Shown: positions 8,121 through 13,975 of the stretch, piece by piece | Layout: every line of letters starts with the position of its first letter | Numbering within the stretch: the stretch's first letter is position 1 | Source: a virus | Virus record (IMG/VR): IMGVR_UViG_3300042295_000598 | Location: 1-25,162 of that record | Length of the DNA stretch: 25,162 bases | Reading direction: 5' to 3' (one strand) | Notes under the pieces: model-generated | The model's database searches: none | What the model was told of the DNA's origin: nothing | The model's input: only the letters and a program-made list of their open reading frames with translations | Position numbers and translations under genes: made by a program

Positions 8121-8129
8121 CGTTGTAGG
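8101..8129 (-). repeat. Copied gene-start segment (pair with 7312-7340)
   Basis: Second member of the 29-base pair, covering the leader and start of the tagged gene at 7875-8120, with 28 of 29 bases identical to 7312-7340. Confidence 0.85.
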
Positions 8130-8150
8130 TGTTTGGGTTTACGGGTTAAT

Positions 8151-8167
8151 GGTTTCGAGGGTCATGG
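8151..8167 (-). repeat. Stranded copy of the gp10-like gene start
   Basis: The 17 bases at 8151-8167 are identical to 7857-7873, which include the start codon of the gp10-like gene. Here the frame reads M-T-L-E-T-I-N-P then a stop at once, just upstream of a tagged small gene. This looks like the stub of a lost or never-completed second copy. Confidence 0.75.
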
Positions 8168-8168
8168 G

Positions 8169-8357
8169 TCACTCCTTGATCAGCATTTGCGCTTCCACCA
8201 CGCGGGTGATTGCGTTCTGAAGGATTCCGCTCAGGCGGTTGGCCTTGGCGCGGTCCATGCCCGGAATCCGTCCGACCTGCTGTTGGATGGCCTCCAGTTG
8301 GTCCAAGGCGTCGTCCATCTTTCTCGCAACCATGGAGGCTTCCCGTGAGTTACCCAC
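8169..8357 (-). CDS. Untagged sibling of the QGG-tag small proteins
   Basis: A helical protein of about 54-62 residues ending ITRVVEAQMLIKE. The longer form uses a GTG at 8355-8357. An ATG at 8331-8333 gives MVARKMDDALDQLEAIQQQV and is my preferred start, though neither has a clear ribosome site. The hairpin layout (helix, GRIPGMD turn, helix) matches tagged neighbours, but the QGG peptide is absent. The DNA just upstream (8361-8375) is a fragment of another gene's end, so the tagged start may have been replaced. It could be a decaying copy or a functional untagged version. Confidence 0.55.
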   Translation of the reverse strand: MGNSREASMVARKMDDALDQLEAIQQQVGRIPGMDRAKANRLSGILQNAITRVVEAQMLIKE

Positions 8358-8360
8358 CGG

Positions 8361-8375
8361 TATGATTCAAGGAAT
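8361..8375 (-). repeat. Stranded copy of the gp10-like gene end
   Basis: The 15 bases at 8361-8375 are identical to 7345-7359, which encode the last residues (FLES) and stop region of the gp10-like gene. Here they follow an orphan ATG and run on without that stop. With the matching start fragment at 8151-8167 they bracket the untagged small gene. Confidence 0.7.
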
Positions 8376-8386
8376 TGGGTCATGGG

Positions 8387-8692
8387 TTACGCTTTCACCA
8401 GGTAGTGACGGCGCATGAATTGCTCAAGCGTTTCTCCGTCCATGATGTCCTTGAAGATGATACCCTCTTTGGTGGTCTTGCCAAGTGCCACCATGGTCCT
8501 TTGCATCCTGATCCCAACCCTTGAATCGTAATACCCGGGCTGTTCTTGGATGTTCATCGGCTCAAGGAAGAAGCCAGGCGGCATTGTCGTCTCCTTGAGT
8601 TTTTTGGGGAGACCCATTAAGATCTTTCTTGCGTTCTCAAGGGCTGGGACCCTGAATGGTACCGCCTTGCCGCCTTGAAATTTCACTGCCAT
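8387..8692 (-). CDS. QGG-tag small protein 5 (101 aa)
   Basis: It begins MAVKFQGGKAVP, followed by a body unlike the helical-hairpin siblings: a basic helix (ENARKILMGLPKKLKETT, about 19-36), a Pro/Gly-rich middle (PPGFFLEPMNIQEQPGYYDS) and a C-terminal part with GIIFKDIMDGETLEQFMRRH. It starts one base after the stop of the 387-residue virion protein, so the two are probably translated together. The middle resembles a folded domain more than a coiled coil. No family recognised. Confidence 0.8.
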   Translation of the reverse strand: MAVKFQGGKAVPFRVPALENARKILMGLPKKLKETTMPPGFFLEPMNIQEQPGYYDSRVGIRMQRTMVALGKTTKEGIIFKDIMDGETLEQFMRRHYLVKA

Positions 8693-8693
8693 C

Positions 8694-9857
8694 TTAGCTT
8701 AGGATTGTGCTACGCCGCATGCCCCAGCGGTCCTTACACCGCCGACAGTCGCCGTAGCTGTTGATGTTCTGCTCCTCGGAAAACTTCACGCATAGGTACC
8801 CTTGGATGCCCTCGCTGAAGGTCTTGTTGTAGCTATCACGTAACGCCTCAAGCTGGTCGCCTGCCGTCATCGTGTAGCGGTTGATCGATGTGCTTTGCAG
8901 GATCTGGGTGATCAGGTTTGCCCCGGCCTTGAACCGCATGGTGTGGGCCAGCACGTTCATCACCTCGTCAAATCGGTAGTTCGGGCTATCCGGGCAGAAG
9001 GTGCTGCGAATATCGCACTCGAACTGGACCTTGATCAGAAGGCCCTGCGTAGCGTTCACCGTACCCCATTCGCTGCGGCGGTCCAGGTCGTTGCCGCTCG
9101 TGCCAGCAGCCATGCACCACTCGGCCCACAGCCTGCCGTTCTTCTGCTGGATGCTCTGGTACTGCGGACGGTTCTCGTCCCATGTGGGCCTGAAGCCTCC
9201 GCAGCCGCAGGAGCACTCGCTGTTCATTGCTGTCAGCCCTTCGGTGGGTTCGTACATGGCCCAGAAGCGCGGATTGCCGGTGCCGAGCTCGCTCATGTCC
9301 AAGTCCAGCGGCTCGGGGAGCGTGGTCCATACGATGCGGCCGGACGTGGCGGGTAGCGCGTAGGTGATCAGCGGAACATCACCATCGTACTCCGTGCGGC
9401 CGTAGATGCTCACCGGAATCGTTGCAGGGACCGTGCCCTTGAAGGCCGTGGCGATGGCAACGATACGGAAGTGACCGCCCCGGACCTTCGCGGTCTGGAT
9501 GGTCATGCCGTGGTACGACTTGGTGAGGCGGTGGGCTGTCTTGGCGGCGTTCTTCTCGTCGCCGATTACCGCGATGCCATCCTGCCTGCGGGCGTCCGTC
9601 CCCGCACCGATGCAGGCCCCGAGCTCGCTGATCGTGTCCTCGATGCCCGATGCCCGCGCCTTGTCCAGCATGTCCCAAAGGCCACCATCACCGCAGTCCT
9701 GCGCGTTGGATAGCAGTTGCAGGGACAGGCCGGGGAGTTCGTCGAGGAACAGGCCGCTCTCGCTGACGTTGGCCCCCACGGCGATCGGGTCCACGCACGC
9801 GCAGTCCTTGCGGGATAACCCGAAGACGTCAGTGAAGCAGGCGAGGTCGGCGCTCAT
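8694..9857 (-). CDS. Cysteine-rich virion protein of the head-tail region, unassigned
   Basis: A 387-residue protein in the head-tail connector interval. An N-terminal part has Cys7, Cys19, Cys21 and then SGLFLDELPGLSLQLL (about 34-49). A beta-rich middle (about 120-200) includes TIPVSIYGRTEYDGDVPLI. A cysteine knot-like CSCGCGG lies at about 215-221, with further cysteines at 248, 281, 288 and 356, and a terminal CRRCKDRWG at about 371-379. The spaced Cys pairs suggest metal binding or disulfides in the mature particle. It could be a connector, a decoration protein or even the tail-tube protein, since no other obvious tube gene is present upstream of the chaperone. It is flanked by tagged small genes on both sides. 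Confidence 0.65.
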   Translation of the reverse strand: MSADLACFTDVFGLSRKDCACVDPIAVGANVSESGLFLDELPGLSLQLLSNAQDCGDGGLWDMLDKARASGIEDTISELGACIGAGTDARRQDGIAVIGDEKNAAKTAHRLTKSYHGMTIQTAKVRGGHFRIVAIATAFKGTVPATIPVSIYGRTEYDGDVPLITYALPATSGRIVWTTLPEPLDLDMSELGTGNPRFWAMYEPTEGLTAMNSECSCGCGGFRPTWDENRPQYQSIQQKNGRLWAEWCMAAGTSGNDLDRRSEWGTVNATQGLLIKVQFECDIRSTFCPDSPNYRFDEVMNVLAHTMRFKAGANLITQILQSTSINRYTMTAGDQLEALRDSYNKTFSEGIQGYLCVKFSEEQNINSYGDCRRCKDRWGMRRSTILS

Positions 9858-9860
9858 GGG

Positions 9861-10109
9861 TTAGCGGCCGTTGCGTTCAACGATGGAGTTGATGAACTTC
9901 CGCAGCATCTGGTCTGCCTGCTGAAGTGCCCGCATTTCCTCGGTGGTTGCAACGCCAAGTTGCGAGACCTTGCTCAACAGGTCGGACATAGCGCCTTGTG
10001 CTTCAACCATGGCCGGTGAAACATTCCTGAAAGCGGCCATGTATGCCTGACGACGAGCGTCCGGTTGTCCCGCTGGGACCATCCTGCCCCCTTGTACCTT
10101 CATTGCCAT
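9861..10109 (-). CDS. QGG-tag small protein 4 (82 aa)
   Basis: It begins MAMKVQGGRMVP. The body is a helical hairpin: AMSDLLSKVSQLGVATTEEM (about 40-59), then RALQQADQMLRKFINSIVER (about 60-79). The second helix aligns by eye with that of the tagged gene at 10424-10657 (KKLRDAEDMLRSVMMEVEK), so these two are close paralogs. The leader and upstream DNA (to 10170) also copy those of that gene. It ends 3 bases before the 387-residue virion protein start. Function unknown. Confidence 0.82.
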   Translation of the reverse strand: MAMKVQGGRMVPAGQPDARRQAYMAAFRNVSPAMVEAQGAMSDLLSKVSQLGVATTEEMRALQQADQMLRKFINSIVERNGR

Positions 10110-10170
10110 AGTCGTGTGTGTTTCGTTGTTTACTGGGTTACAATTCGCTGGGCAGAGTTCTGCGCCATGG
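10073..10170 (-). repeat. Duplicated segment, copy B (end of one gene plus start of the next)
   Basis: About 98 bases match 10621-10719 with about twelve differences and a one-base gap. The segment covers the first codons and leader of the tagged gene at 9861-10109, then a stub encoding MAQNSAQRIVTQ and a stop. In copy A those 12 codons are the true end of the gene at 10679-10954. Here they lie after the stop of another gene and belong to nothing. Confidence 0.85.
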
Positions 10171-10171
10171 G

Positions 10172-10390
10172 TTAGCGGTTGGCCACTTTTTGAACCGTTG
10201 TCAATGCCGACGCCAAGGCTTTCTGGATGCGCTGAAGGTCTGCGTCCGGGATGCTTCCTTCTGCCTCAGTCATTACACGGAAAAACCCCTGATACGCTGG
10301 GTCGAACTTGTTGATCGCCCACTCACGAAAGACCGACTTTGCCTGCGGGTTGACCGGAACCGCCTTACCGCCTTGGAATCGTACTGCCAT
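10172..10390 (-). CDS. QGG-tag small protein 3 (72 aa)
   Basis: It begins MAVRFQGGKAVP, then VNPQAKSVFREWAINKFDPA and a helical C-terminus (DLQRIQKALASALTTVQKVA, about 50-69). It lacks the longer first helix of some siblings and is the shortest tagged member. Directly after its stop lies an orphan 12-codon stub identical in peptide to the end of the gene at 10679-10954, which suggests this coding region replaced most of a sibling gene. Function unknown. Confidence 0.8.
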   Translation of the reverse strand: MAVRFQGGKAVPVNPQAKSVFREWAINKFDPAYQGFFRVMTEAEGSIPDADLQRIQKALASALTTVQKVANR

Positions 10391-10412
10391 GGGTTCTGTG
10401 TGTCTCGTTGTT

Positions 10413-10427
10413 TTATTCCTTGATCAG
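10413..10427 (-). repeat. Stranded sibling gene end (LIKE-stop)
   Basis: CTG ATC AAG GAA TAA reads L-I-K-E-stop, the same ending as the untagged gene at 8169-8357 (CTG ATC AAG GAG TGA). Here it overlaps the stop of the 77-residue gene in another frame. Twelve bases are identical between the two places. Confidence 0.5.
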
Positions 10428-10657
10428 CGGGCTGCTTTCTCTACTTCCATCATCACGGATCGAAGCATGTCTTCAGCGTCCCGCAATTTCTTGAAACGCT
10501 GCGCCGTGAAAGCATCGCTCATGCTCAAGGTGTTTCGCATGTTCGACAGGTCGGCGACAGTCTGCGCTGCTTGGCGCATGAAGGCGATGCGCTTTAATCC
10601 CTTACCGGGGTCGCTTTCCGCTGGCACCATCCGCCCGCCCTGTACTTTCATTGCCAT
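10424..10657 (-). CDS. QGG-tag small protein 2 (77 aa)
   Basis: It begins MAMKVQGGRMVP. The body has a basic stretch (DPGKGLKRIAFMRQAAQTVA, about 16-35) and a hairpin ending KKLRDAEDMLRSVMMEVEK (about 56-74). It is the nearest paralog of the tagged gene at 9861-10109 in body and leader. Leader AACACTTACGACT precedes the ATG with no Shine-Dalgarno box. Function unknown. Confidence 0.82.
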   Translation of the reverse strand: MAMKVQGGRMVPAESDPGKGLKRIAFMRQAAQTVADLSNMRNTLSMSDAFTAQRFKKLRDAEDMLRSVMMEVEKAAR

Positions 10658-10719
10658 AGTCGTAAGTGTTTCGTTGGGTTACTGGGTTACGATACGTTGG
10701 GCAGAGTTCTGCGCCATGG
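10621..10719 (-). repeat. Duplicated segment, copy A
   Basis: The source-like copy of the segment at 10073-10170. It spans the last 12 codons and stop of the 91-residue gene, the gap, and the first codons of the 77-residue gene. Its 41-base gene-end part (10679-10719) differs from copy B at three positions. Confidence 0.85.
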
Positions 10720-10954
10720 CAATCGCCGACTTGGAATCGCGCAGCGCCTTGACAACGGCCTCGATCTTGGTCGGGTTGACGTCCCCCGGCTTTGCGCTGC
10801 CTTGGATCTCGCTTACCCATTGAAGGGCCTCATCGACCTTGCCTAATTTCAGGGCTTCTTGCAGTCTAAACTCACGGTTTCGGAGCCAATCCCTGCGGGC
10901 CACTACGTCCCGGGAAAGTGGGACCATGCGTCCGCCTTGTACCTTCATTGCCAT
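10679..10954 (-). CDS. QGG-tag small protein 1 (91 aa), first of the array
   Basis: It begins MAMKVQGGRMVP, followed by RRDWLRNREFRLQEALKLGK (about 20-39), then EIQGSAKPGDVNPTKIEAVV (about 49-68) and a terminal helix ending AMAQNSAQRIVTQ. It is the first gene after the capsid gene, the hairpin at 11052-11081 and a promoter-like box, so it may be transcribed independently of the capsid operon. Its last 12 codons recur as an orphan stub at 10130-10170. Function unknown. Confidence 0.82.
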   Translation of the reverse strand: MAMKVQGGRMVPLSRDVVARRDWLRNREFRLQEALKLGKVDEALQWVSEIQGSAKPGDVNPTKIEAVVKALRDSKSAIAMAQNSAQRIVTQ

Positions 10955-11032
10955 GGGTTTGTGCTTTGTTGATGGGTCAAAGGTGCACCGCTTCTTTCAA
11001 ATATGCAAGCGACCGGGTAATTTTGTTCGGTT

Positions 11033-11040
11033 CAAATGTA
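11033..11040 (-). promoter_or_regulatory. Bacteroidota-type -7 box candidate (TACATTTG)
   Basis: On the coding strand TACATTTG fits the TAnnTTTG -7 consensus known for Bacteroides. It sits just after the hairpin that follows the capsid gene, 78 bases before the first tagged small gene. I see no TTTG at the expected -33 spacing, so this is half a promoter at best. Confidence 0.3.
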
Positions 11041-11051
11041 TGGGCAAATGA

Positions 11052-11081
11052 GACCGGCCCGAGGTCTCCCCCGGGCCGGTC
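11052..11081 (-). terminator. GC-rich hairpin after the major capsid gene
   Basis: GACCGGCCCG and CGGGCCGGTC form a perfect 10-bp stem (11052-11061 with 11072-11081) around a 10-base loop. It lies 22 bases past the capsid stop. There is no long T run after it in the leftward direction, so it may attenuate, pause or stabilise the capsid message rather than fully terminate. Confidence 0.55.
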
Positions 11082-11103
11082 CCAAATTGTGACGCCGTGT
11101 CCC

Positions 11104-12144
11104 TTAGCTCGGCGCGTTGCCGCACACGAACTTCAGCACACCGGTCCGGTCGTTGTCGCATCCCAGAGGGTTCAAGAAGATGTCGCCACGGGTCTTGATC
11201 TTCCACACGTGCTTCACGTCATCGTTAGCGCACTTCTCCTGGTAGGCCACATCGTACACAATGCCGGGCAGGCTGTTGGACGGGATGGTGTACCAACGCT
11301 GTGGGCCGTCTGCCGTGTAGATCTCGCGACCTGCTGGACCGTAAGCCTCGTGGCGGGCCTTGGTGGCCATGGCAACGCTGTTCGGGTTGAACATGAACAG
11401 CGCCTTCTCACCCAGGATGGTGTCCATGCGACGGTCGAAGTAGGGCACCCCGAAGGATGTCATCTTCGCCTGGTTGCTGGCACCCGTGGGATCGCTGGTC
11501 TCCATGCCCACCTTCCACATGTACTGCTTCAGGAGGGTACCGGAGAGCATCTTGCCAGCGGTCAGCTTGTTGATCCACAGCGCCGTGTCGAAGTACCCGA
11601 ACAGGTCGGGGTTCCATGCCACGGCAGGGATGTAGGTCTCGCTGCCCACGACGGTGTACTGCCCGTCCGTGAACTTGTTGACCCCGGCCGATGCGTTCAG
11701 GAACGCGATCGCCTTGGCTGCCCAGAACTCGTCCATCAGCTTCATCTTCTTGAGCAGAGCCCGGGCCACCACTTCCTCCTGCGTGAGCAAGCTGGTGCGG
11801 AACATCTCCTCGGTGACGCTGAAGGACTTCTCGAAGCACTCCGTGAGCTCGTAGTTCACGCAGTTGTCGCCGATCTCGTCCCCGTCAATCGTGCACTGGT
11901 CGGTGCAGTCCTCGGGGTCGGTGTCGTCGCAGTCGTCAACCCAGTAGACCTTCAGTTCGCGGTCCTTCTCGGGGTTCTCCAGCACCTGGAGTTGTGCGGT
12001 CTGGCCGGACAGGATGGCGAGGGCAGGCTCAACGTCGGGGATGTACTCCGCGTTGATGATGCCATCGTTCCAGATTTCGGAGACCTTGGCCTTGATCTCG
12101 AGCAGCTTGGAGCAGTCGAAATTACCGGCGGTTGTAGTTGACAT
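11104..12144 (-). CDS. Major capsid protein
   Basis: A 346-residue protein after a putative scaffold and before the head-tail genes, the standard place for the capsid gene. The N-terminal arm is short. An acidic cysteine-rich insertion lies at about 70-103 (Cys72, 80, 84, 95, 103). Later parts are a helical stretch (TEEMFRTSLLTQEEVVARAL, about 111-130) and a mixed domain with SFGVPYFDRRMDTILGEKAL and FMFNPNSVAMATKAR. A C-terminal NPLGCDNDRTGVLKFVCGN adds two more cysteines. I associate such cysteine-bearing capsid proteins with Bacteroidota phages. Disulfide or metal crosslinking of the shell is possible. Identification rests on position, size and style, since capsid sequences diverge fast. 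Confidence 0.8.
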   Translation of the reverse strand: MSTTTAGNFDCSKLLEIKAKVSEIWNDGIINAEYIPDVEPALAILSGQTAQLQVLENPEKDRELKVYWVDDCDDTDPEDCTDQCTIDGDEIGDNCVNYELTECFEKSFSVTEEMFRTSLLTQEEVVARALLKKMKLMDEFWAAKAIAFLNASAGVNKFTDGQYTVVGSETYIPAVAWNPDLFGYFDTALWINKLTAGKMLSGTLLKQYMWKVGMETSDPTGASNQAKMTSFGVPYFDRRMDTILGEKALFMFNPNSVAMATKARHEAYGPAGREIYTADGPQRWYTIPSNSLPGIVYDVAYQEKCANDDVKHVWKIKTRGDIFLNPLGCDNDRTGVLKFVCGNAPS

Positions 12145-12168
12145 GGTTTTTAGGGGTTAAGGTTGGAC

Positions 12169-13116
12169 CTAAGAGGCCACCCCGTTCCGCCTTCCAGCCT
12201 CCCTGAGTTTGTCAAGCTGGTCCCGGCGCTCGGCCCGGTCCCACACCGTATCGGTGATGCGCTGCCACTCATTGGCGTACTGTTCGACGGTCTTGGGGTC
12301 GAACGCCTTGTCACTGCCGCCCTTGCCAGATTCCTTCCCGTTGCGGTTGGGATCATCCGCTCCCTCACGCTGCTCTCCCTCGGCGAACTCGAAGTACTTG
12401 GCCCCGATGGTCTTGATCAGTGCTTCAAACTTGACAGGGTGCCCGTGGGCATCTTCAAGCCGACCGGAGCCATCCGCCTTCATGGGCACGATGTCCGAGA
12501 TCTCACCGTCTTTCTCCATCAGTTGGTACTTCAGGCCCTTCAATGCCTGGTCCAGCAGTGTCAGTTGTGCGTCGGCCACCGCTTCGTTCTTCGGGAGGAT
12601 GGGGTTCATCTCCTTGAACGTGCGCATGGCACTGGCCCGGACGCGATCGAAGTCGCGTTCAGCTTTGAACTCGGCACGAACCGCCTCCTCGCGGGCTTTC
12701 ATCTGCTCCTCGAACGTCTTGGGCAGCGCGTTGGCGTGCTCCTCCAGCTTGAGGTACAGGGGATGCGCCTTCACGGTGTCCTCGGTGAGCGTATCGCCCC
12801 CCTTGGTCCGTGCAGCCAGTATCTCCTTAATCAGTTCCTTGCCCTTCTTGTCGGTGGCCTTGATGCCGAATTCGTCCTTCAGTTCCCGCTCCAGTCCTTC
12901 CAACGCTTCCCGCTTGCCACGCGAGTAGGTGTCGGCCTTGACCTTTTCGACGTCCCCCTTCAGGGCGGCAACCCTGTCAGCGTCCATCTTGGTCAGGTGG
13001 TCCAGTGCTTCAGTCTTGAAGGACCCGTCCTCTTCTTTGAGTGAGGCAACTCCCGTTTCGTCCAGTTTATAGCTGGTGGACAACAGCCCGGTCAATACTT
13101 CTTCTGCCGTTGGCAT
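12169..13116 (-). CDS. Putative capsid scaffolding protein
   Basis: A 315-residue, highly charged, mostly helical protein directly upstream of the capsid gene. Coiled-coil-like stretches include EALEGLERELKDEFGIKATD (about 70-89) and KTFEEQMKAREEAVRAEFKA (about 132-151). A Gly/Asn/Lys linker (PNRNGKESGKGGSD, about 254-267) is followed by a basic C-terminal helical piece (RAERRDQLDKLREAGRRNG), the usual place where scaffolds bind capsid subunits. No protease motif was seen, so cleavage would need an enzyme encoded elsewhere. Assignment is from composition and position. Confidence 0.7.
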   Translation of the reverse strand: MPTAEEVLTGLLSTSYKLDETGVASLKEEDGSFKTEALDHLTKMDADRVAALKGDVEKVKADTYSRGKREALEGLERELKDEFGIKATDKKGKELIKEILAARTKGGDTLTEDTVKAHPLYLKLEEHANALPKTFEEQMKAREEAVRAEFKAERDFDRVRASAMRTFKEMNPILPKNEAVADAQLTLLDQALKGLKYQLMEKDGEISDIVPMKADGSGRLEDAHGHPVKFEALIKTIGAKYFEFAEGEQREGADDPNRNGKESGKGGSDKAFDPKTVEQYANEWQRITDTVWDRAERRDQLDKLREAGRRNGVAS

Positions 13117-13122
13117 GATGCT

Positions 13123-13356
13123 CTACTTTGCGGCCTTGGTGGCCTTGTTGGGTTGCTCTTTGGTCACTTCGCGGCTGGCCTCAAGAATGGCTGCTTCGGC
13201 AATCGCTGCGGGAATCTTCGAAGCGCGGTCGGCGCTGGTGCGAAGCTCCTCCACAATCTCGTACCTGGAGCCCATCTGCTTGGCCACGATGGTATCCCAG
13301 CCCTCCTTGGTCACGGTGTAGACCTCCTCGGTCTTGATGTTCTTGATCTTGTACAT
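13123..13356 (-). CDS. Small protein with N-terminal domain shared with its upstream neighbour
   Basis: A 77-residue protein. Residues 1-37 (MYKIKNIKTEEVYTVTKEGW, then a YEIVEE ending) match the first 40-45 residues of the neighbour at 13362-13946 in pattern: Y-x-I/V-x-N-x-K-T, then T-x-x-x-W-D. The rest is an Ala/Lys-rich helix. I preferred the start at 13356 because it makes the domain begin exactly as in the neighbour. It lies 6 bases upstream of the scaffold start. Function unknown; a head-assembly accessory is possible. Confidence 0.7.
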   Translation of the reverse strand: MYKIKNIKTEEVYTVTKEGWDTIVAKQMGSRYEIVEELRTSADRASKIPAAIAEAAILEASREVTKEQPNKATKAAK

Positions 13357-13361
13357 GGGCG

Positions 13362-13946
13362 TCAGGCTTTGGGGGCGGTGGCTTTGGATTTCCACCCGGC
13401 TGCCTGTGCCTTCTTGGCCCCAAGGCCAGCGGCGTCCAGCACCTTGTTGATGGTCGGCAGCGTGGATCCTTTCAGATGTGCCTTGGTCGTGATACCTGCC
13501 TTGGCCAGCACTTGGGCGACCTTGGGCGTCAGGCTGGGGTCCAGACCGTTCAGTTCGGTGGGCAGGTCTTGCTCGGGGGCCTCCTCCGCAGGTGCGGCAA
13601 CCGCTTGGGCTGTTTCCTGCGCCTGGGTAGCGGCTGGCTCTGGTGCCGCCTGCTCCGCGCTGGCCTCGGGCTTCGATCCGCTGATCATCACGCTCTCCGC
13701 CGCCCGCTCCGCTTCCAGTGCTACTTGGGCGGCGGCGGCGATGGCCGGGGGGATCATCGTGGGGGTCTTCACCTGTTCCAGCTTGGCCTTCGCCTTGGTC
13801 TCAGCTTGGGGCGCTCCCTTCACGATGCGGTAGCCCTTGCGGGTGTCGCCTTGGTCGCGGGTGTTGCGCATCAGGTCCCAGGTCTGCTGGCTGATGGTCT
13901 TCTGCTGCCCGGTTTTTGTGTTCTCGATCACTACGTATGTCGCCAT
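13362..13946 (-). CDS. Two-domain protein: shared N-terminal domain, Ala/Glu linker, HhH-like C-terminus
   Basis: A 194-residue protein. Residues 1-45 form a small domain (YVVIENTKTGQQKTISQQTW, then GYRIVKG) related to the next gene's start. Residues about 46-130 are an Ala/Glu/Gln/Pro-rich flexible linker. The C-terminal 60 residues resemble a helix-hairpin-helix fold (DPSLTPKVAQVLAKAGITTK, then STLPTINKVLDAAGLGAKKA), a type that often binds DNA or proteins non-specifically. The start at 13946 is preferred over 14009 because it follows an ACAAC leader and begins at the domain. It is the first gene after the terminator at 14009-14037. Confidence 0.7.
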   Translation of the reverse strand: MATYVVIENTKTGQQKTISQQTWDLMRNTRDQGDTRKGYRIVKGAPQAETKAKAKLEQVKTPTMIPPAIAAAAQVALEAERAAESVMISGSKPEASAEQAAPEPAATQAQETAQAVAAPAEEAPEQDLPTELNGLDPSLTPKVAQVLAKAGITTKAHLKGSTLPTINKVLDAAGLGAKKAQAAGWKSKATAPKA

Positions 13947-13975
13947 GTTGTTGCTCTTTGTTCGGGGCGAATGTA

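Noticed and set aside
11052-11081. The capsid hairpin as a definite rho-independent terminator
   Set aside because: The stem is excellent but no T run follows in the leftward direction, so I list it with moderate confidence only.
10918-12141. Plus-strand open frame of about 400 codons opposite the major capsid gene
   Set aside because: It mirrors the capsid frame in GC-rich DNA, has Val/Leu/Gly/His-biased composition and no recognisable domain, while the minus frame is a coherent capsid-like protein in a structural operon.
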